A DNA stretch of 64,000 bases, taken from assembly GCA_951802195.1 (NCBI GenBank), contig OX637620.1, positions 1,736,001 through 1,800,000 of the forward strand, given 5' to 3'. The position numbers were made by a program, and so were the translations under genes. This document shows, piece after piece, positions 22,210 to 32,399 of this stretch. The stretch comes from Tausonia pullulans (Eukaryota > Basidiomycota > Tremellomycetes > Cystofilobasidiales > Mrakiaceae). The notes beneath the pieces are model-generated. The model was not told where the DNA came from. It worked only from the letters and a program-made list of their open reading frames with translations, and did not search any database. Position 1 is the first letter of the stretch, and the number at the start of each line of letters is the position of its first letter.

Positions 22210-24645
22210 TCACGTCCCTCCTTGGAGCGCAGCAGCCCCTCCTCCTACGACGGCCAACCCTCCGGCGACCCTGCCGTCTGACGACGAAGATGCGGCGGAT
22301 GAGGCGGGTCCGACGACGGCCCCTCCTCCTGCTGCGCAACAGCCTCCTCCGCCCGCCGGCGGAGCTGCCACCCCCTGGCCACGGCGCCTGCCTGCGTTGT
22401 GCCTCCGGATGCACCACCCCACCGTCTCAAACGCCGCCCACCCTCCAGCGACAGCGCCCGCCATGAGGGCGTCACGGTGGGCTAAGGCCGACCACAGGGG
22501 GTAGCCTGCCGCCTCCCCTGGCGAGGAGGAGGCGAGAAGGTCGAGTGAGGGGGATGGCGGGGGGGAGACGAGCACGGGGATGGCGCGCGCGTAGAGAGGA
22601 GGGCCGAGGGCTTGGGCTAGATTGCCGAAAGCTTCGTATGGATCGGGGTGGAGTGTCAGAGGGAGGGAAGCGAGGAAAGAGGAGGAGAAGGGGACGCACC
22701 AACGACGGCTGCGGTCAGAGTCCCTTTATGGGGTTCGAGCGAGGCGGGGACGGAGACGAGGCGTGCTAGGTAGAGAGGGCCTAGGGTTGGGGTTGCTATA
22801 AGGAACGGAGGCTAAAAGTTAGAAAGCAGAGGTTGATCAGAGGAGAGAGAGAGTGAGGGGGAGAACACGCACCCATTGTTGCTGCAACCCTCAAGCTCAC
22901 GCCCGCCCATCGACTGCACGGCGTCCCGACCCAGCGGATCGTCCCTCCTCCTCCAGAACCATCCAGCAGGCTCATAGCGCCATCGACTCCTTCTCCCATC
23001 ATCACACTTGCCTCCCACCACGCGACGCCCGCCCAAATGCAGACGACCCCACCCGCCAGCCGCCGCCAGACCGTTTCCGTCCCTTCTGATCTACCCTTCT
23101 CCCCACTGCCACTTCCGCTTTGAGAAGCCCAGAACCCGACCCCAAGCTGGATGATCCCTCCGAGTGCGTGCGTCAGCCCGACGAGAGCGTTCGCCTCGCT
23201 CTCGTGGAGCGCCCACCGCGATTGGAGGAGTCTTGGGAGGAACGCGGAGGGAGTCGTCGAGAGGAGGATAAGGAGGTACCCCAAGGCGAGGATGAGTGTC
23301 AGAGGAGAGAGGAGGGTTCGTGTCGTGGGTGTGATCGGGAAGAAGCCTAGGAATTGGTGGGTGTTGAATTTGTTGGACGGGAGGAGGGGTGTTCGGGAGT
23401 GGGCATGGGCGTGATGTGTCGCCAATAACGTGGAGGAGGAAGAGGAGGATGAAGGCGAGGGAGAGTCGTTGGAAGAGGATTCCGGTTCGATAATGGGAAG
23501 AATCTTGAGTGGGCCGAGGGGGGGCGACGTCGAGAGCGTAATCCCATAGGACGTCTCGTTCGGAAATGCGACCGTTTGTTTTGTCGTGGGGTCCTGGTGG
23601 CCCGCCTCAGCGAGCTTCATGGCCATCCTCTCCCGGTTCAAGATGGACCTCAGCTCAACGGGCAGGAAATCCGAGTCGTCCTCGTCCCGAGGGAGCCGAT
23701 GCTGGAGGTAGGCCGCCCCGAGGAGAGTCGCGCCGCCTTGGAGAAGGAAGAGGGACCGCCAGCCTAGTTCGGGATCTAGTGGGAGGAGGATGGAAGCGAG
23801 GACGGAGCCAAGAGCATTGGCGAGGGAGGCAGCGAGCGTGAAGAAGGAGATGCGGAGGACGAGCGCTTGAGGGGAGTAAAAGAACGTGAGTACCTGCAGG
23901 ACGGGAAGTCAGTCTCTCGGCTGCCCTGAAGATATGAAGTCTGCTGGTCGAGTCGGGCCGCACATAGAGTAGCCCAGGGAAGACGCCACCTGTGAACAAC
24001 ACAACCGTGCGGATAGCCATCATAAGTCAGCTCGCGCGTATATTCCCGTGGCTGTCAAAAAAAAAAAAAAAAAAGGTTCCTTTAGATCCCACCTTCGAAG
24101 CACCCAAGCAGAGTCCGGACTACAACGAGCGCAGGCCATGTCGAGATGAACGCCTGGAGGAGCGTGGACATGCCGCAACCGAACAACAGGACGGTGATCC
24201 ATGTCCGGGCCCCGAACCGCTGGACGGCGAGGTTTGAGGGGACCTCGACCGAGACGAGGGCGGCGGTGAAAAGGGCGCTATTGGAAGAAGGCCTATCAGA
24301 TGAAAGATACTGGTGCTGGCAGTAGAGGCGACAACATGTCAGGGCTTACGAGGCGAGAGAGAAGGCCGTCGGAGTCAGGCCAAGACTACGCTCGAGGCTC
24401 GTAAGCGCGTTCGACAGGTTGGCCCGATCGATGTAGCTGAGGCAGTAGGCTCCCAGGATCTAGAGGGAGGTAGTCAGTACCAGGAGTGGAGAAAGAGTGT
24501 GCGCGCGTCTACAGGCAGACACAGGCAGATACAGGCAGATACAGGCCGACATGCGAGACGAGACACAGAGCTTATGAATGCGACGCACTGGACCTAGGAG
24601 ACGCCTGTCGAGAGCCCGATGGAGACGAGCTCGATGGACGGGCAT
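22210..24645 (-). CDS. Major facilitator superfamily transporter (anion:cation symporter-like)
   Basis: A probable plasma-membrane transporter of the fungal allantoate/nicotinate permease type; the substrate cannot be read. The start exon ends ALDRRLLGP and joins ILGAYCLSYIDRANLSNAL, the typical first membrane segment of this family. Next come VEVPSNLAVQRFGAR (cytoplasmic loop motif), GGVFPGLLYVLTFFYSPQ, then LGWRSLFLLQGGATLLGAAY. A central Ser-rich loop is followed by the second bundle: FLGFFPITPTTRTLLSPL, LTAAVVAFGNLAQALGPPLY and LMAGAVAGGWAAFETVGW. The C-terminal tail is Gly/Ala-rich. A GTGCGT donor follows the first exon, and one 3' splice site is AAG (22632-22634). ATG 24843 is an in-frame alternative start. 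The poly-A/T tract at 24057-24074 and a 10-bp minisatellite lie in introns. Divergent from the GDS1-like gene. Confidence 0.8.
24057..24074 (+). repeat. 18-nt poly-A tract (poly-T on the MFS sense strand)
   Basis: A pure A run inside an MFS intron, read as poly-T on the gene strand, upstream of the 3' splice site. Confidence 0.9.
24511..24550 (+). repeat. Four-copy 10-bp minisatellite in first MFS intron
   Basis: Tandem units ACAGGCAGAC, ACAGGCAGAT, ACAGGCAGAT and ACAGGCCGAC. It lies between the start exon and the first transmembrane exon of the transporter. Short, imperfect and without spacers. Confidence 0.9.
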
Positions 24646-25279
24646 GTTGGTAGTGGATGCTCGACGCGCGCCGATAGCGAAGTGGTATAACTCGGAGGTG
24701 GCCGGTGAGCGAGGAAGGCGTGAGGATCTGGAATCTAGGGTCGACGGCCGAAAGGAGGGTTTCGCTGATTCTCGGCCTTGCGCTTGTGGCGAGACAAACT
24801 CCAAGGCAAAGCGAAATGAAAGAGGCAGGCCCTCGTCACGCACCCCTACTCAGCTCTCCTCCTCTCGTCCCCCCTCCTGTCCCTCCGTTGCCTCCCCCCA
24901 CCCGTCCCCCACCCCCTTCCTCCCTCCTTCCTTCTCCCCCTCTTCCTCTTCTTCACCCTTCCCTCCTCTTCACTCTCACGCGTCCTCCTCCGGTTCTTCC
25001 TTCCCTCCGCTCACGACCAACGACCACGACCCTCAGGACTCGGCCTAGACACACACCCCTTCGCCTCTTTCAGCTGCTCTCATCAATTCTCCTCGGTCAC
25101 CAACCAACCTAGATCGGCCGTCCTCTCCGCGTTCCTCTGGATTCACCTCCGTCACCCGCCCGCCGCCTTCGCCTCTCGTCGCCTCTCGTCGCCACAACAG
25201 ACTTTCACGCTTTGCTACTCCCTCCCTCTCTCCCTCACCTCCCACCACCAGCCCGCCCGTAGTGCGAGCCTCCACCAAG
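24646..25279. promoter_or_regulatory. Divergent promoter region, MFS / GDS1-like gene
   Basis: 634 nt between two start codons. From 24840 to 25260 the plus strand is an almost continuous pyrimidine-rich leader (CCTCC, CTTCC, CCCCC blocks) typical of 5' untranslated regions here. No specific factor site is claimed. Confidence 0.45.
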
Positions 25280-28200
25280 ATGTCCGAGGGCAGCGGGCCC
25301 TCCCCCTCTTCCTCCATCCCCGCCCCCGCTACCGGGTCGACCCCGCCGCCGTCAACCGACCGCCAAACTCGTCGGCGAGCAGGGTCCAACGCGAGGCTGC
25401 CCTCACGCTTTCGCGAGTCGCCGGACCCAGCTCTCCCTGCTCCTACGATAGCAACAGCAGCGACGGCAGCGACGACGAGCAGTGGCAGCGCCTGTGGGAG
25501 CGGTCCGTCAGCCACCATCGCCGCGGGTGCATCTGACGCCGCCGAGAAGACACCATCATTGTCTGCTACGGCCGCCGTCCACCGACGCTCCGCTTCAACG
25601 ACGTCGTCACCAGCCGTTGTGGGCCAGGGGCTCGATGCAGCTTCTCTCCCGCCTCCTGCGCCATCTCCTCCTCCTGCTCCTGCAACAGCAGCCTTATCTT
25701 CGTCCTCGACCCGGCCTCAGCTGATCGACACGCCCGTCGCCTGCTTGTGGCCTCCCGCGGAGTCTAAGGCGACGTTCAGCGAGGATGACGTGCGAGACAA
25801 GAACCTTATGGCCGTGTGTGCGGCGCTGGCTTCCCTGGTGAGTGCATGGCAGATTGTACAAAGGGCATCAACAGGAGAACTTTGGTGGTGGCGAAGGACT
25901 TCTCTCTCCCTCCAGCGTCGTTGCATTAGGGGGATGACGTTTCACGTGTCTTGCTCGGCCTTGGTTCGGGTCCAAGTTTACTGAAACGCCACCATCACTT
26001 TTTCGTCCCTCCTCCTCTTCCTCCCCCTTCCCTTTCCTCTTCCCTTGCCCGCCGCTTCTCAGGACAACCTCGCTCTTGGCCTCCAGGAGCTCGCCGACAT
26101 CTGCCTCGAGCGACGATGGCTTCATCCTGGGTGAGTCGTCGTCATTTCCCGCCCGCCTTAATCTGAGACTCGATCTCTCCCCTTTCGCTGACTTTTGGAC
26201 GCACGGTACGGAATTGTTTTGCACCACTTTCTCTCCACTTAGCGACGGCAAAAAGACCCCCTCCGAACTCGTCTTCTCTGCCATCCGCTCGCACTACCGC
26301 CGGGCAGCAAACCATCCGCGACCCTCGATCCTCCACAAGCATGTTCTCGTCGGCTCATCCGCCGAGACCGCGCTCGCCGCCGCGCTCCACCCTCAGGCGT
26401 TCGACAACGCTCGCCGACCACGAGGCACCGTCTGGTACCTCTCCCATGACGCTGGTTACCCCAATCCGTTCGAGCGGGCCAATCTCGGTCACCTCTTAGC
26501 GGGCAAGGACAAGGATGGAGCAACGACGACCGTCCCTGCTGCTGCGTTGGCAGCCGCCGTCGCCGCTGCTTCTTCCAACCCGGACGCTTCATCATCCTCT
26601 GCGGCTGCTGCTGCCGCTGCTGCCGCGGCGATTGCTGCCTCCAAGTCAGCCGGCTCGAAGCGGAAGCGCGAGGAAGCCGCCGCTTGGGGGGCCGGAAGTG
26701 GCAATGGGCTGCCCAAGCACGCCGCCGCAGGCAATGGACTCAAGATCCGACTCAAAATGGCTGGTCTTCGGGAGGAGGACGAGTCGCCTCCTCCGCCAGG
26801 GGTGGCCGGGTTATCCAGCAGTGGTTTTCATGACCCGCTCGCGATGAGCGACCAGACGTTGATGTTCAGCTCGCTCCCAAGCGAGAATTTGATGGATATG
26901 GCTCTTGCGGGCGAGGGCAACCAAGGTGGCCGTCGCCAACGCGGACCGAAGCACGGCTTTCCGAACGCCTTCGTTCGCGAGGCCGAGGGGGAGGACGAGG
27001 AAAACACGTCGGATGACGAGGATGAGCAGCAACAGAACGGGGAGGAGGAAGATGACGACGACCGGACGCCATCATCGTCCTTGCCGAATCACCACTTCCT
27101 GCCGGTCGCCTTCCAGCCACGGGCATCCTTTCCTAATCGGCCACGGCATTCGCTCCCCAGTGGGCTCCCCAGCCGGTCGCCCCGTGCGACCCTCCATGCC
27201 GTCATCGGGGGGCGCCAGTCGTTGTACAACCCTCAGGACATGGACGACGATTCATCGTCGTCGTCTGGCTCATCAAACGGCGAAGACTTCCATCAGTCGA
27301 TGCTCACCGACGAGTTTGCCTTCAACATGGACTTGGACGGCGACGGCGGTGATACACCCGCGACGACGCCGAGGGACGGAGGCGCCGACAGCATGACGGA
27401 TCAGCAGCAAGCGTCGTTCGAAGCTCCTGGTGCTGCTAGCTTGAAAGCCAGCCCTCCACCGAGACGGACTCCTTACCCGCCTGGACCACCCCCTCCGACA
27501 CCAGCGGAGATCATTGCTGCCTGCCCCTCGCGCTCGTCTGCGCTTTACCATCTGCACCAGCACCACCCGGCCGCACTCCCTCAGCACCCAAGTCCGATCT
27601 CCCCGCAGAATCATAATTTTGCTAACAACCGCCACCACCAGCACTATCCTCAACCGACGCCCATCACTCGGCTTGGCCTTCCTCGCATGCCCGCGAGCTC
27701 TGTCTCACCCTCTCCTTCACCCGCCCGACCAACTATCCTCCTCCCTCACCCGCCCCTCCCGACCTTCAACATCTCCTCCCCTTCTCGCGGGCTCTTTTTT
27801 GCCCGACTCAACGGCATTGCACCCTCCATCGGCAGCGCCGGCGGTGGTACCCACTCCCAGCCTGGCTCCCCCTCCGTCGCAGACCCTTCAAGCTCCGAAG
27901 ACGCCTTTGACCTCCCTCCTCACCCACACCACCCCCATCATCACCACTCGCATCACTCGCACCACCTCCCCTCCAACCGCCACGGTTCCTCCCACCACCC
28001 TCACTCAAGCGATCCCGAAGACGAGGATGACGAATCGATTTGCGCCATTGGACCCGACAGTCCCACTTCAGAGGAAGCCTCTCCTTTCTTCCACCCGTCG
28101 GCGGAACAGACACCGCCTCCTCTTGAAGGCGAGGATGTTGCTGCCCGATTGGCAGCTGCGTCGCGCTGGGCGAGGGAGACCACTACTGGCGTCAGAGTGG

Positions 28201-30422
28201 CAGGAGACAGGACGACGGTCCGTGATGCTCCGCCGTTGGCAAGCTCCCCGCCGAACGCTATGAGTGGTGGAGGGGGAGGTGTAGGTGGGGGGTCTGTCAG
28301 CAGCGAGGAGGAGGACGATGATGTCGAGTCGGCGGCGGTGGGGCGGACGTTAGGCGTCAAGGAAGAGGACGGGGAGGGGACCGCTATGCCGACGAATGCT
28401 GCTGTGGAGGGCGGGTTCTCACTCGAGGAGGTGACGAGATCGATGATGCTCGAGGACGAGGACGACGATGACGAGGTACGTGGTTGGCGATCTCTTCCTC
28501 TCGCCTCCTATCAGCTAACAGAACTCCATTATCTGTAGGCTTCACTCGAGCAGGAAGCCTTCCTCGGACCTGAGAGCGTGGGCCTCGACGAGCTCGAGCG
28601 CGTCTGGGGCACCAATGGCTTCTCCAATCGACGGAGCTTCGCCGCCGCTGTCATGTTCGACCGGCTCGGCTCGCCCGTCGTCAAACGGGAGCTCGTCGAC
28701 AATGACGACGCGATGAATGGGGCTCTCGGTCGTGGACAGAGTGGGGAGGAAGAGGATGAGAGGTCTGTGTCAGACAAGGACAATGAGGAGGAGGTTAGGA
28801 AGGCGAAGGCAGCATTTGCGATGACGCTTGTGGAACAGGCGAGGGCGGCTTCGGCGGTCGTTCTCGCTGATGAGGGGGGCGACGATGACGAGGGAGCGTT
28901 CGGCGAGGTCGAGGAAGGGTGAGAGCCGCCAACCCCTTCTCTCCTCTAGCTCGGGTGGTTGACTGAATCTTCCTCCTCCTGCTCTTCCAGTGATTGCCGC
29001 TCCTCGCCAGAGCTTGAGCTTCTCGACCGACGCAAGAAGCACCGACGAACTTCTTCTCTCCCCAAGCCACTCCCGGCGCCGCTTGGCCTCGACTTGCTCT
29101 CCTCGGCGGTCACGAGCGGCCCTACGAGCGAAGCTACGACTCCCGCTCTGGGGACGACGACAGCCTCGATGACGGAGATGGTCGATCGGATGCAGGTCGA
29201 CCATGACCCGATGGATCTACTCTGCCGGTCCGACGCCTTCTCGTCTGGTGCGGCAGCTCCGTCCTCAACTACTCAGCCACCATCAAAGACTCCCACCGTT
29301 GTCCCTGTCACTGTCCCTGCGCCGACGCCCTCCAACTCGGCTCATAACCCCTTCCGCCCGCCCACACCCGCCCACCTCACCGCGCCCGCAGTGCCCCCCG
29401 TTCTGCACAAGCCGTTGGCGCCAATTTTCCCGGACGTCACTGCGACACTCATCTCTGGCAGTGGGTCTACTGTTGAGTTCTACGTGTCCCCACGCACAAA
29501 CTGACAGATGTACACTCCTCTTCCCCCAGTTCCTGTCTTCTACTGCAAATACCAGTCGATCGTTCTCCTTCGCCGAATCGACACGGACTGGTGCAACGCT
29601 TCAACGACGCTCGCCGCCCTCGGCATTGTCTCTCACTCGTCCGAGGCCGATAAAGTTCTCTCGACCCTCCAAGACCGCGTCGTCGTCTCGTGGGGCGAAC
29701 ACGCCGGGCCGGGCATCAACGGCACTTGGGTTCCTCTGGGCGTGGCGCGAGCCATCGCCCTCAGGTTCACCGCTGGCAGCCCACTTCTTGGGAGCTTCTT
29801 CGACCCGGCGCTCGCGGGCCAGTTTGGTCAGCCCATCGCGGAGGCGAGGGCGAGAATCGCTGGAGCTTCAGCGACGAATCTCTCTGGGTTCGAAAGAGAG
29901 CCCAAAGCGCCAGTGATAACGACTACGACGACGGCGACCGCTACTTCGACCACGGTTTCGGCGGCGACGACTCCGCGTTCGACATCCCCGCCCAAGCCCC
30001 GACTTCCTGCTCTTCTCGCCGGGGGGCCTGAATCGCCCTTGTCAGGGTCAGATCCGCTCTCGTCGGCTCCTCCGTCGTCCTCCTCCCCCTCGTCCACGTC
30101 ATCCACGTCTTCCTCCTTATCGCCGGTCGCCCTCCCTTCGGCTTCGCCTCCTCCGAAGCCCAAGGCTATCCCCGCCTCCAACACCATCCGACCAAGAGCC
30201 ATCGCCCCCGCCCCGTCCAAGAAGACGCATCCGATCGCTACGGCCGCGAGAGGCAAGACTAAGTCCAAGTCGCCTCCTCCGTCGTCGACGACCAAGGCTA
30301 CACGCTCGGCGGCGACGATGACGAAGCGCTCGCCGAGCAAGGAACCGTCATCGACGGCTACTGGTGGTGGTGGCTCGGCGAGGAGGACGACGAGGGCATC
30401 GGCTGCCGCTCGTGCGGATTGA
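25280..30422 (+). CDS. Putative nuclear regulator with GDS1-like and APSES/KilA-N-like domains
   Basis: A very large protein, roughly 1500 residues, in about six exons. The N-terminus is disordered. Across the first introns it reads NLALGLQELADICLERRW, then KTPSELVFSAIRSHYRR and ILHKHVLVGS, ending RGTVWYLS. This is a winged-helix-like module resembling fungal GDS1. A long Ser/Ala/His-rich middle follows with an alanine run (26590-26640), acidic patches and a histidine-rich block (27920-28000). Near the C-terminus VPVFYCKYQSIVLLRRIDTD, WCNAST and GTWVPLGVARAIALRF match the APSES/KilA-N fold (V..RR.D..W.NAT ... GTWVPL..AR.LA). Basic Lys/Arg-rich C-terminal residues suggest nuclear localisation. 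DNA binding is inferred from fold resemblance only. Start ATG 25280 has a good context; ATG-like codons upstream are in the leader. The stop at 30420-30422 precedes a T-rich region. Confidence 0.7.
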
Positions 30423-31853
30423 GAAAGCTTTCACCTTCCATCTTCTTCCTTTTACTCGATTTATTTCTGTTCTCTCCCTTCCCTTTCTTCTTTTTCTTGT
30501 ATTCCCCTCTCGGTTCTCCTTGATGTTCGCACACGCTTTCCCCTTCCATAGCACCCCCTTTGTAAAGATGAGTTCCTCCCGCTGCTGGCTGTTGATTATC
30601 TTTCATTCTCCCTTTTGCATACATTTTTCATATGGTTAGTTTCCTCGTTCTACATCACCCCAAATTGGAATGCCATTGGCAAAGCGGTCAATGTTGCGAG
30701 GGAAACGACTCGTAAAGGGCGTTGACCGCCCTCTTTGGTCCTCGTTGCTCCTTGAATGCATATAACACCAGTACTCTCGCATGAGAAACCAGACATAGAG
30801 CCCGACTGCCTGACGTCTGAGGGTTGGTCGAAGGGCGGCGAACCAAGAAAATAGAGCGCTATCAGAGGAGATCGAATTGAGGAGTGGAGGAGAGAGGAGA
30901 GCGGTCCGAGAGGGGGCGAATAAAGCTCGCTCGTTTGCTCTCTTGCTCATATTGTTGCTCTCCCTCAACCTTTATTTCCCTCCCACTCGCTCCCTTTTCG
31001 TCACGTCGCCATCGTGTCCCCTTACTGGGATCCCCTATGACCCTGCTCGTTCGACCGAATCTATTTTGCCACGGGCGCAGTGGACAGACTTGAGAAGGTG
31101 GTGTGTCCATCATGCCGCCTGGTTCTTTGTCTACTCTTCCCCTAATCCCATTGTGACATGTTCAGCGTGCTAGGTCCCCGTGGCCGACCTGAAGTCTCTG
31201 TCACGCAAAATATCTGTCGTCGGTCTGGAGGATCAGCTGCTACCCTCGAAAGAGACCGTACAACCGGACGCCTTTGTCGAGGTCGACCTCATGGACTGCA
31301 GTCCACCCTTCGACCTTCGCTCGCAGCGAGCAGACGCAAGGATATCGGCATTGTCCATCTCGCGGCCACCCCAGCGGCGGGCCTGATGCCCGACACCGTC
31401 GTCCTCGACTCAAACGTGAGTCAGAAGCGTCTCGTCGTCCTAGTCGGCGTTGTATTGATACTTCCGCGACCCGGGTCTCTCCGAGTGCAATTTCCTCGAG
31501 GCATCCCAGGTGCTCGGCATCAACAATGTAGTCTCTGCCTTCTCGGAGACCCTCGTCGGTCTTCCATTTAAGGCCTCGTCGAGACTGACGCTCTTTCTCT
31601 CTGGAAGACATCGCAACCGTTTCAACCGGAACCGGCTAAGATACAATGACCGTAGCCGATGGGGGCGATTTCTCCAAATCATAAAATCGAGGTGTTTGTC
31701 TCGGTATCCACGAGCCGGAGGGAAATGCCAGGTAGGCAGACGGTCTGGCGAATGACAAAAGGATGGGTCAGCATTCGTCCAAAGTGAATATAGTATGCCC
31801 TCGACTGGTCCTCTCAAAAAAGTTGAAGGAAACTTTGTCATCCTTTAGCCTGA
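30423..31853. other. Gene-poor region upstream of tRNA-Arg
   Basis: The longest stretch without an intact gene. 30423-30640 is T-rich 3' flank of the preceding gene. 30640-31150 shows nothing coding. 31180-31600 carries an SDR-like relic listed separately. 31600-31853 is unremarkable. Confidence 0.5.
31180..31600 (+). pseudogene. Relic of an extended SDR (NAD-dependent epimerase-like) gene
   Basis: Three coding-like pieces in family order but not one open frame. VQPDAFVEVDLMD at about 31258-31296 resembles the end of the second Rossmann strand. DIGIVHLAATPA, PDTVVLDSNV at about 31340-31413 resembles the VVHLAA...P......N block, and it ends at a GTGAGT. FLEASQVLGINNVVSAFSET, GLPF at 31492-31566 resembles the LEA...LGI..VV..SSE...G.P block that holds the catalytic serine. 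The first two are in different frames. The N-terminal GxxGxxG and the YxxxK part are not found nearby. I read it as a decayed host gene fragment, perhaps left after duplication. Function is presumed lost. Confidence is limited because similarity was judged by eye. Confidence 0.45.
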
Positions 31854-31927
31854 GGCCGACTGGCAAAATTGGTTATCGCGTCTGACTACGAATCAGGAGA
31901 TTGTGGGTTCAAGTCCCACGTTGGTCT
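31854..31927 (+). tRNA. tRNA-Arg (anticodon ACG)
   Basis: A cloverleaf can be folded. The acceptor stem GGCCGAC pairs with GTTGGTC (two G-U pairs). The anticodon stem TCTGA/TCAGG encloses loop CTACGAA with anticodon ACG at 31888-31890, and the T arm is GTGGG-TTCAAGT-CCCAC. A-box (31861-31872) and B-box GGTTCAAGTCC (31906-31916) are present. The D stem has G10:C25, C11:G24 and A13:U22 but an A12-C23 mismatch. No intron. A TTTT at 31933-31936 would terminate RNA polymerase III. It would decode CGU, and CGC/CGA after A34-to-inosine editing. Confidence 0.88.
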
Positions 31928-31932
31928 AATGC

Positions 31933-31936
31933 TTTT
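31933..31936 (+). terminator. Pol III terminator of tRNA-Arg
   Basis: A run of four T six bases after the discriminator base, the usual RNA polymerase III stop signal, though minimal in length. Confidence 0.5.
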
Positions 31937-32399
31937 AGCTCTTCGCTGGAATTGGACGGGCAAGATGAAGCTATGCTTGTTTTTATATATTTGACTATTC
32001 CGCCCCGCTAGCACGTACAGGAAATGACGAGCACTACCACACTGGCTGGACAGACTCTCATCTTCACCCTCTCACCGATCAAAAGATCGAGAGGAGAACG
32101 TCAAGAGGTTGTGAGAGCAGAATGTCGAGGCGGGTGACAGATCGAGAGGTTGCAGCCCGCTTTTCGTCTCTGCCGAATGCCCTCCACACTGTACATCCGC
32201 GATGGCCATGACAGAATCATAGAGCGCCCCATACCCACGAAACCCTCAAATCATGGTGGCGAGAACCAACAGGGTTACGTACCGTCTCCGCTCATCGGCC
32301 TGCGCCGCCCTCAGTCAGCAAGAGCGTGACCCGGCAAAGGCAAGACGTCAGAGGCCGGACCCCCTCTCGTTCATCCCATCCGCCATCTTTCTTTTGCCC
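31937..32399. other. Upstream region of the oxidoreductase gene
   Basis: No gene seen. The frame of the downstream gene is open from about 32253, but the conserved presequence-like start is at 32400. CCCATCCGCCATCTTTC-type pyrimidine-rich leader lies just upstream of the start. Confidence 0.4.

Noticed and set aside
24511-24550. Possible CRISPR-like or regulatory repeat array
   Set aside because: Units are 10 bp, directly abutting with no spacers, and lie in an intron of a fungal gene; a simple minisatellite.
31854-31927. tRNA pseudogene
   Set aside because: Only one D-stem mismatch; anticodon, T arm, acceptor stem, both promoter boxes and a T4 terminator are intact, so a functional tRNA is favoured.
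30423-32399. Search of the gene-poor gap for transposons or virus-derived elements
   Set aside because: No terminal repeats, no reverse transcriptase, integrase, capsid or transposase motifs seen; only an SDR relic and a tRNA.
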